Below are positions 5,870-14,600 of a stretch of DNA of 15,475 nt, piece by piece. The translations under genes and the position numbers were made by a program. This stretch comes from Candidatus Firestoneibacteriota bacterium (GTDB taxonomy: Bacteria > Oederibacteriota > JAAXVQ01). The stretch covers positions 1 through 15,475 of the forward strand of contig JAAXVQ010000014.1 in NCBI GenBank assembly GCA_013335425.1. The letters run 5' to 3'. The stretch's first letter is position 1. Every line of letters begins with the position of its first letter. The notes beneath the pieces were generated by a model. That model made no database searches. It saw only the letters and a program-made list of their open reading frames with translations, and had not been told where the DNA came from.

Positions 5870-7564
5870 ATGAGCGTATTGCAGATAGCGCTAGTCCAAA
5901 TGAATTCGGTCATGGGCGCTTTGGAGCAAAATCGAAATAGGATTTTTCGCTCATGCAGCGCAGCCCGGGAGGCCGGTGCCGACGTAGTGGTTTTTCCCGA
6001 GCTGGCGTTATGCGGTTACCCCCCCGAAGATCTTCTCCTGACGCAAGCTTTTTTAACCGAAACCCGGGAAGCCTTGGACTGGCTTGCGCAAAAAATACAG
6101 GGACTATGCGTTCTGGTGGGTTTTGCGCATAACGAAAACGGCAAAGTTTATAATGCCGCCGCCTGGTTGCAGGACGGCCGCGTAGCGGCCGTTTATCGGA
6201 AAATTGAATTGCCGAATTACGGTGTTTTTGATGAAAAACGCTATTTTTCTTCCGGGGATGAATTGGTTTGCGTGACCTTGAAGGGCGCGCGCTTGGCTTT
6301 GAGCATTTGCGAAGATCTTTGGGTGGCAGGAGGGGCATTTGAGACCAAGCTGCAAATTCAACCGGCGGATTTGGTTCTCAACATATCCGCCTCGCCGTTT
6401 CATGCCGGGAAATTGGCCACCCGCCGCGAGGTTTTGGCCGGCTTTTCCCAGCGCAACCGGGCAGCCATCGCCTACTGTAATCTATTGGGCGGGCAGGATG
6501 AACTGGTATTTGACGGCGGGAACATGTTTTTTGGCATGGACGGAACGTTGTTGGCCGAATCCCGCCGTTTTGAGGAAACAGTTTTGTTGATCGGATTTGA
6601 TGCGGTTCAGGGTCAGGCGGCCGGGACGATACGGGAATTTGTCCTTGACCGGGAAGGCGCTTGGTTGGCGGACGCGTCAAACCCGCCGGTTTTGGAAGGC
6701 ATCGCCGAAGTTTATCAGGCTTTGGTTTTGGGCACCCGGGATTATGTGGAAAAAAACGGTTTTGCTCGGGTTGTTATCGGATTATCCGGAGGCGTGGATT
6801 CGGCTTTAACGGCGGCTTTGGCCGTGGCCGCTTTGGGGCGTGACCGGGTCATCGGCGTTACCATGCCTTCGGAATTTACTTCTGAGGGTACCTTGGACGA
6901 TGCCCGCCGAGTGGCGGAAGCATTGAGCATTAAGCTGCATACCATACCCATCGAGCCGTTCATGCGGGTTTACGGCGCGCAATTATCCGGGTTGCTGGGG
7001 CCGGGAAGCGAGGGCGTGGCGTTTGAAAATCTTCAAGCCCGGATCCGCGGCAATATTCTCATGGCCTTATCCAACCGCCATGGCTGGTTGGTGCTGACCA
7101 CGGGGAACAAGAGCGAAACCGCCACCGGTTATTGCACGCTTTACGGAGATATGGCCGGAGGCTTTGCGGTGATTAAAGATGTTCCCAAAACCATGGTTTA
7201 TGAAGTTTGCCGTTACCTGAACGTTCAAGCCGGACTAGAACTCATATCGCAGTCGGTATTGGACCGGCCGCCGAGCGCCGAATTGCGACCCGATCAAAAG
7301 GATGAAGATTCATTGCCGCCTTATGCCGAGCTGGACCCGATTTTGAAAGCCTACGTGGAGGAAGACCGTTCACCGGATGACATTATTGCTCTGGGCTTTT
7401 CTCCCGAGACGGTTATGGAGGTTATTCGTTTGGTCGATCGCAGCGAATACAAGCGGCGCCAGGCTCCCCCGGGCATTAAAATCACGCCGAAAGCTTTCGG
7501 CCGCGACCGGCGCTTGCCGCTGACCAATCAATACCGCCCCCGCAGCACGCACTTTAGGCCCTGA
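5870..7564 (+). CDS. nadE: Glutamine-dependent NAD+ synthetase
   Basis: The 564-residue cytosolic enzyme makes NAD+ from nicotinate adenine dinucleotide, ATP and glutamine. It has two domains. The N-terminal nitrilase-like glutaminase (about 1-250) has the triad E44 (FPELALCGY), K111 (YRKIELPN) and C147 (SICEDLW). The C-terminal synthetase (about 280-564) has the ATP pyrophosphatase loop LSGGVDS at 305-311, TTGNKSETATGYCTLYGDMAGG at 410-431 (NaAD and ATP contacts) and the PPSAELRPDQKDEDSLPPY region. Length and motif order are normal for the bacterial two-domain form. The ATG at 5870 has AAGGA at 5857-5861. The longer open frame reaching back to 5501 overlaps the transglycosylase gene and has no nitrilase homology, so it is excluded. 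Its packing between a cell-wall enzyme and a tRNA-modifying enzyme looks like ordinary housekeeping clustering. Confidence 0.97.
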   Translation: MSVLQIALVQMNSVMGALEQNRNRIFRSCSAAREAGADVVVFPELALCGYPPEDLLLTQAFLTETREALDWLAQKIQGLCVLVGFAHNENGKVYNAAAWLQDGRVAAVYRKIELPNYGVFDEKRYFSSGDELVCVTLKGARLALSICEDLWVAGGAFETKLQIQPADLVLNISASPFHAGKLATRREVLAGFSQRNRAAIAYCNLLGGQDELVFDGGNMFFGMDGTLLAESRRFEETVLLIGFDAVQGQAAGTIREFVLDREGAWLADASNPPVLEGIAEVYQALVLGTRDYVEKNGFARVVIGLSGGVDSALTAALAVAALGRDRVIGVTMPSEFTSEGTLDDARRVAEALSIKLHTIPIEPFMRVYGAQLSGLLGPGSEGVAFENLQARIRGNILMALSNRHGWLVLTTGNKSETATGYCTLYGDMAGGFAVIKDVPKTMVYEVCRYLNVQAGLELISQSVLDRPPSAELRPDQKDEDSLPPYAELDPILKAYVEEDRSPDDIIALGFSPETVMEVIRLVDRSEYKRRQAPPGIKITPKAFGRDRRLPLTNQYRPRSTHFRP

Positions 7565-7571
7565 TTTCAAC

Positions 7572-8537
7572 ATGCCACTCGGACAACCCCTGCGCTTAGG
7601 ACGCCACTCGGTGTTTCCGCCGTTGCTGATGGCCCCCATGCTGGATATCACCAACCGCGCCTTTCGCACCTTGGTGCGCGGCTACGGCGGCTGCGGCCTG
7701 TTCTATACGGAAATGCTCAATGCTCGGCGTTTGCCCACCGAGTCCGCGCAATCGCCTTTTTGGCAAGGTTTGGGCGTGGAACGCGACGTCATGGTACAAC
7801 TCCTAGGGGATGACCCGGAGGCCTTGGCCCGTTCCGTAGAGCGTCTGCTGCCCCTGGATCCCTTCGGTTTTGACTGGAATTTGGGTTGCGCGCGCAAGAA
7901 AATTACCCATTGGGGTTGGGGCGCGGCATTGTTGGAAAATCCGCAGGCCACGGCCCGGGGCTTAAGGGCTCTGCGTCAGGCCACGGACAAACCGCTTACC
8001 GTAAAAATTCGCCTACCCGAGCATGGCCATCCCGACTTATTCAAGTCGTTCATTAAACTTTTGGAAAACGAAGGGGTGGACGCCATTACCGTGCATGCCC
8101 GCACTGCCGCGGACGGATTCAAACGTCCCGCCCGTTGGGATGCCATTGCCCAAGTCAAGTCCTGGACCAAGGTGCCGGTCATCGGCAACGGCGATGTGCA
8201 GAGTGCTGCCGATGCCCAAGCTATGTTTCAAAAAACAGGCTGTGACGCGGTCATGATCGGACGCGGAGCCGTGGGCAAACCTTATTTGTTTAAAACGATT
8301 ATAAATCAAGCTTCCGGCGCCACGGAACCCGCGCCCGAAGCCGCGAAAGTCTTGGAAGCCATGTTGACGTGCTTGGATACGGCGCTGGAAACGCCGAAGG
8401 GCGCCAGGGAATTCAAGGTTTTTTGCCGTTATTTTGCCCAAACGTTGCCTGTCCCGCACTGGTTTTGGGCGCCCTTGCAATCCATGACTTTAGGACCGGA
8501 ACTGGCAAAAAGAGCGAGAGTTTTTTTTAAAAAATAA
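7572..8537 (+). CDS. dus: tRNA-dihydrouridine synthase (Dus family)
   Basis: The 321-residue FMN enzyme reduces specific uridines in tRNA to dihydrouridine using NADPH. It starts with MAPMLDITNRAFR at residues 20-32 (FMN-binding strand of the TIM barrel). Catalytic C106 lies in NLGCARKK, K145 in VKIRLP, and H175 in TVHAR. NGDV (206-209) and MIGRGAVGKPYLF (228-240) are phosphate-binding loops. The usual motif is NxGCP; here the residue after Cys is Ala, a mild departure that keeps the acid-base Cys. The C-terminal helical domain is present but short. The gene starts 7 bases after the nadE stop, without a strong ribosome site. It ends against a strong terminator and converges with the giant repeat-protein gene. 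The subfamily (DusA, B or C) cannot be set with confidence. Confidence 0.92.
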   Translation: MPLGQPLRLGRHSVFPPLLMAPMLDITNRAFRTLVRGYGGCGLFYTEMLNARRLPTESAQSPFWQGLGVERDVMVQLLGDDPEALARSVERLLPLDPFGFDWNLGCARKKITHWGWGAALLENPQATARGLRALRQATDKPLTVKIRLPEHGHPDLFKSFIKLLENEGVDAITVHARTAADGFKRPARWDAIAQVKSWTKVPVIGNGDVQSAADAQAMFQKTGCDAVMIGRGAVGKPYLFKTIINQASGATEPAPEAAKVLEAMLTCLDTALETPKGAREFKVFCRYFAQTLPVPHWFWAPLQSMTLGPELAKRARVFFKK

Positions 8538-8573
8538 AAGGCAGAGGCGCTCCTGAGCACCCCTGCCTTTTTT
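8536..8573. terminator. Bidirectional intrinsic terminator between convergent genes
   Basis: AAAAGGCAG (8536-8544) pairs with CTGCCTTTT (8563-8571). The inner stem continues with two mismatches (A8545/C8562, C8548/A8559) to a short loop near 8552-8555. The right side ends in TTTTTT (8568-8573). On the other strand the left side gives TTTTATTTTTT. It can therefore end both dus (+) and the giant repeat gene (-). It starts within the last bases of dus. Confidence 0.9.
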
Positions 8574-8590
8574 ATAAACTACCAGTTTAT
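8574..8590. repeat. Small perfect hairpin next to the terminator
   Basis: ATAAACT (8574-8580), a 3-base spacer ACC and AGTTTAT (8584-8590) form a perfect 7-bp palindrome directly beside the bidirectional terminator. For the minus-strand gene it lies between the stop codon (8607-8609) and the terminator. It may be a secondary 3'-end structure. Being AT-rich, it would be weak as a terminator itself. Confidence 0.6.
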
Positions 8591-8606
8591 TCCGCGAGCG
8601 TCGGTT

Positions 8607-11600
8607 CTAGTTCTTGACGCCCAACTTACCTTTCTTGGTACCGCCTTCACCCGTAATCACATACAGATAAATCCCGCTGGCGATCGAGCTGCCGCCCTCG
8701 TTGTTCAAATCCCAGGACATCTTGTCGGTGGTGTCGTTTTTAGTGAGGGTCTTGACCAAATGACCGTCCAGGGTATAAATCTTCAACGTGGCCGTATTGG
8801 AGGGAATGAGGAAGAACGTAAATGTCTTGTTGATCGAGTCCTTCTTCGTGATCGGGTTGGGATAGACGATCACGTCCGACCAGGAAGGCGAAGCCAAGTG
8901 GTAGGTGTTGGATTGCATGGGTGTCGGCTCGCTGGAAGTATAGACTGTTAAAGTATAGTCGCCGACATCCGGCGGATTGAGAATGCCCGAACGGCTGGTG
9001 ATGATCACTTCCACCGGGGTTGACACCCCCAATGATGTCGGCACAGGAATGCTTAAAACTTGAGCGGCACTGGTGGCCGGGGCGGTGGTCTCCTGACCGT
9101 TGACGGTGATCATTCCGGCGGGAATGGATGCCGGGAGTTGCACGTTGGCGGGGAAGAGCACAGCGATGTTTGAAACGCCGCTTACCAGCCCACCCAAAGC
9201 GCCCAAATTGAAATTGATCTTATAACGTCCAGCTGAGCGTGTAAAAGCCGGAAAAAGGTCAACCTGCGGCTGGGAAATGGTTGTGCTTGAGGATGCGCCG
9301 ATGGTGAAGGGCGTTGAAGTGACATAGGTGTTTTCTGTTTTGGTCTTGCCCATAAGTGTGAAAGTACCGGGCAGGGACGGATTGATAATGCCGCTGGCTG
9401 AAGAGAAAATTACCGTGACGCTGCCTAAATTGCTGACATTGACCGGGGTCGTGATTTCTAGAGTGTTTCCGTTTTTTACGCTGACAGCAGGAGGCGTAAC
9501 CCCGTTGACGGTTATGCTTGCCAGAGACATGGTTTTGGGCAGCGAGACCGCTGTTGGAAAAGTGATCGAAATGGTGTCAGAATGAATAATGGCTAAACTG
9601 CCCCCGGACCCGAGGTTAAAAGAAATGGCGTATTGGGCATTTGCAAAAATTGTCGGCGGCGTGACGGTAATGGAAGGCGCTGTAATGGTCGAGGTGGACG
9701 TGGTTTGATAGGAGTTCGAAACGACCGAGTTGGGCTCGGCATCCGTCCAGCAATAGGGCAAGGTCCAACCATACTGGGGTGTCGAAGGATTGGAGAGGCC
9801 GATGATGGTCGGCGGATTGGATAAAAACTCCACGGTAACAGGCTGTCCATTGTTACCCACACTAACCGTGGGCGGAACCAGCAGACGGACAACTTTGCCC
9901 AAGGAGTAAACCGTGCCGGTATTGGCGACGGTGTTGATCAGAATTGTTCCCGGAGCAAAGGAAGCGGGAACGATGGTGTCGGCGGGAAAAATGGGTGTAG
10001 CGGGAAATTGCAAATTAATCAAATTGCCGGGAGACAAGCGACCGTGTTGTCCGGTGGAAAAAGAAATAGTGTATTTCGAAGGCGCACCGGAGGTGTCGGG
10101 GAAATTGACGACAGAGGGGTTGGAAATAACGTTCAAAGTGGATTTGTCCGGTATAAGCTGGAAGGTTCCGCTGCCGGGTTGTTGAGCCGTGGTTTGCAGA
10201 GTAAGGGTGTTGTTCCCGGGTATGCTTGAGTTCAACAGAACGCCGTTGGGCAAGTAAATAGTGTAGATGCCCGCCGGCATATCTACGCTGGGAATTAAAA
10301 CGATATAGGAACCGGCTTGGTTGCCGGTTATGGAGGCCAGTGTCGTGCCGGTAATGGTTGCCCCTGTAATGGGCCCATTGGAAATTAGGGTGTTGGCCGG
10401 AAATGAGACCCGGATTTGACCTTTGTTTGCGCGTTGGACCACGGTAAAGGTCGCGTTGAGGGTATAAGCGGAGGGAACATTGATCTCGTTGTTGGCCACG
10501 GTTGTCACGGTAACGGAGACAGGTCCGCCCAAACCAATGGTGTACGCCGGACTCGTGCCGACATGCTCAGGCGTGGTGGAAACCGTCACAGTATTGCCGG
10601 CACTGGCATAAGTGGGATTTTGCAATCCGGCTACCGTAGCGGTTAAACCGGTGTAAACCCCGAAGTTGGTACTCGGAACGATATCCAATACGCCACCCAC
10701 ATAGTTGCCGGTGGCGGGCTGGCCGCTGAGGGTGACGGTCGGAGCAGCGGGAACCACCGTGTCGACGGGGAAGGTGATATAAATATGACTGGCGGAAGCA
10801 ATCAGCGGGCCATAACGGCCCGTACTGAAATTGATCGTATAATTTGAAGTGCTGCCCACGGTGTTGGGCGAGCACGAGACGCCGGTTACGGAAATGGAAT
10901 CGCCGGACTGCTGAATGGAATAAGCGGGACTATTCCCGACTCCCTGAAGGGTGGTTGCCACCGCCAATTGAACCATACCGCCGCTTGTGGGATTGCGTAC
11001 TCCCACGGTAAGCGGAATAACCACCGGCACGCCTGACGAGTTGGCGGGGATCGGGGCGGGGATAGTAATGTCGATCTGGTTGCCGCCACTTCCTGTGGCT
11101 GTAACTACCGGTATACCGTTGACGGTGAGACCGGTTACGTTTAAAACGCCAATCGGTAGGTTGGTGCTTCCTGGGAAGGTGATTTGCAGGTGGCTGCCGG
11201 TAACCAAACCACCGTCAGAGCTGGTGTTGAACGAGAAGTTATAGGCTGCCTGGTTGCCGATGATATTGGGGTTGGCAGTTACAGTGCCGACCACCAAGGT
11301 GGAGCCTGAAGCACCAATACTATAGTTGGCGCTGTTTCCGGCTGTAGTCTGTACGCTGGTGGAAATGGACAAGTGGTATAGCGTGCTGGAGGTCGTGGGA
11401 TTTCTGATTTGCAGCGATTTTGGGAAAAAGATGTTGATGTTGTTGGTTCCGGCAGGAATATCTTGGGTAAGGGTCAAAGTGATGGACAGCAGCGCGCTGG
11501 AGCCGGTGGCGCTAATGACCTGGATGCCGCCAACCGTCAAACCGGTTGGTGATAAGGAGCCGTTGGGAACAACCGTATCGGAGGGGAAGACGACCGTAAT

Positions 11601-14600
11601 GGTGCTGGTCCCGCCTACCAAAGCGCCATCGGCAGAAGCATTAATGGTTGTGGAATAATCGGCATAATTTCCCATCGTGTTCGGTGTAGCCGAAGTAGGG
11701 CCGCCTACCAGGATGTTGTTGGAATGCGTAATAGTATAAATGCCGCTGTTGCCGGAACTGGTTTGCACGGAAGTAGAAACGATCAGATGCCCGGTTGTGG
11801 GATCGACGAGAGGGTTTCGCACCAAAGTTGCAGCGGGAATCATTACGGGCACATTAAGCGTTCCGCCGGTGATATCCGAGGGAATGGTAAGGGTGATGGT
11901 GTTGCCGCCGCTGCCTGAGGCGGAGGTAACCGGTTGACCATTGACCGTAAAACCGGTTACGTTCAACGCGCCCAAGGGGACAACGGTTCCGGCAGCGGAA
12001 AAGACAATCGTCATTTGGCTGGTTCCGCCGACCAAAGCACCGTCACCTGAAGGGGTAAAGTTGAAAGAGTACGCTCCGTAGTTGCCGATGGTATTGGGAG
12101 TTACTGAACAAGTGCCTACGCTTAAGAGATTGCTGGAAGTTACGATGTTGTAGGTGCCGGAACTGTTGCCGGCAGTCGGTTGCGTTGAGGTTGCAACCAT
12201 AAGCTGCAGGCCCGAAGCCGTATTTGTTGGGTTGCGCACAAAGGCATTGGTGTTAAAGCGGATGGTGTAGGCAGTACTGGGAAGAAGGTCAATGGGGGTG
12301 ATGAAGGTTACGGTTTGACCCGAGCCGCTGGCGGTGACAACCGTTGTGCCGGGCATGCTGGTTCCGATTTGGAGATTTCCCGCAACGAAGGTGGCCGGCA
12401 CCAAGGTGCCCGCGGGAAAGGTCACGGAAATTGTGCTGGTGCCGCCCAACAAAGCACCGTCGGCGCTGGTGGTGAAAGTGACGTCATATTGCCCGTAGTT
12501 ACCAATGGTGTTGGGGGCAACCGCGACCGCCCCCACCGAAAGTGTGGTACCTGAGGTGCTGATGGCGTAGGTGGTGCTGGTGCCCGCTATAGTCTGCATG
12601 CTGGTTGAGATGTTTAGTGCATAGAGCGTTCCGGTGGCATGCGGATTGCGCACAAGCGCGGTCGTGGTGAATCGTATAATATAGGTCGTGTTGGCAGCCA
12701 AATTGATGGGCGTGGTGAAGGTGACCACTTGGCCTGATCCGCTGGCCGTGGCCACTGCGGTGCCGGGCATCGTAGTGCCAATGCGGATATTTCCAGCCGC
12801 AAAAGTGGCGGGGACGATGGTGCCATTGGGGAAGGTTACGGAAATCGTGCTGATGCCGGCTGTCAAGGCACCGTCCGCACTGGTGGTGATGGTAACGTCA
12901 TATTGACCGAAGTTGTCGATGGTGTTGGGCGCCAACGTGACGGTGCCCACAGAAAGCACTGTGCCCGAGGTGACGATGGAATAAGTGTTGCTGGTGCCGG
13001 CGGTGGTTTGAGTGCTGGTGGCAACCGTAAGAGTCTTGGCGGCGCCGGGTATATGTGGATTACGGATCAGGGCGCTGGCGTTGAACCGAATAATATAAGC
13101 CGTATTGGGGGCCAGGTCGATAGGTGTGGTGAAGGTGACAGCTTGACCTGATCCGCTGGCGGTGGCAACCGAGGCGCCGGGCATGGAGGTCCCGATCAGA
13201 AGATCTCCGGCGGCAAAAGTAGCCGGCACCACCGTTCCGGCAGGGAACGTCACGGTGACGGTGCTGGTGCCACCCAACAAAGCGCCATCGGCACCGGTGG
13301 TCAGGTTGATGTCATATTGCCCGATGTTATCAATGCCGTTGGGTGAAACCGTAATGTTACCGACGCTGAGCATAGTACTTGAAACTGCAACCACATAATT
13401 GTTGCTGGTGCCGGCAGTGGGTTGGGTGCTGGTGGCAACGGTCAGCGTTTTGGTCGCACTGGGTGTATGCGGATTGCGGATAAGTGCACTGGTATTAAAA
13501 CGGATAATATAAGAAGTGCTGGCAGCCAGGTTGATGGGTGTGGTGAAGGTGACGGATTGTCCGGACCCGCTGGCCGTAGTCACACCCGTGCCGGGCATAG
13601 AGGTCCCGATTCTAAGATCGCCGGCAGCAAAAGCAGCCGGTACCACGGTGCCGGCGGGGAAAGTTACGGTAACAGTGCCGACACCGGCCACCAAGGCACC
13701 GTCGGAGCTGGTGGTGATGTTGATGTCATATTGACCGATATTGTCGATGGCATTGGGCGCGAGATTAACCGTGCCGACTGTCAACATGGTGCCGGAAGAT
13801 GAAATGGTATAACTGGCGCTCCCGGAAGTGGTTTGCGTACTGGAAGCAACACTCAGGCTTTTGGAACCGGCAGAATGCGGATTGCGGATCGCCGCGCTGG
13901 CAGTGAACCGGATGGTATAAGTTGTGTTTATAGCCAAGTCGATCGGCGTGGTGAAGGTGACGTTTTGTCCTGACCCGCTGGCGGTCGTTACCGAAGAACC
14001 GGGCATGGAGGTGCCGATCAAAATATCTCCGGCCGCAAAGGAGGACGGCACGTTGGTTCCGCCCGGGAAGTTCACAGTAATAGTGCTGGTGCCGGCTAGC
14101 AAACCACCATCGGCACTGGTGGTGAAGTTAATGTCGTATTGAGCAACGTTGTCGACGGTGTTGGGTGAGACCGCGATGGTGCCGACTGAAACCGGAGTGG
14201 CGGAGAGCCCTACCGTATAATTGTTGCTGGTGCCGGCGGTGGTTTGCGTGCTGGTGGCGACGTTAAGGCTCTTGGACCCGCCTGCATGTGGATTGCGAAT
14301 CAGTGCCGTCGCATTGAAACGGATAATATAGGCTGTTGATGCAGTCAGGCTGATAGGCGTTGTGAACGTGACGGTTTGGCCGGAACCGCCGGCGGTTGTG
14401 ACGGCCGTGCCGGGCATGGAGGTTCCGATGCGGAGATCGCCCGCGGCAAACGTAGCGGGTACCACGGTACCTGCCGGGAAAGTCACGGTCACGGTGCCGG
14501 TATTGGCAAGCAAGGCACCGTCGGAGCCGGTGGTGATGTTGATGTCATATTGACCGAAATTGTCGATGGTGCTTGGGGCCAGGGTAACATTACCAGCCGA

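Noticed and set aside
12688..14553. Plus-strand open frames of about 63-72 codons recurring every 411 bases or so opposite the giant gene
   Set aside because: Their even spacing follows the repeat period of the minus-strand gene. They are antisense shadows of a Gly/Thr/Val-rich repeat, have no ribosome sites and resemble no known protein.
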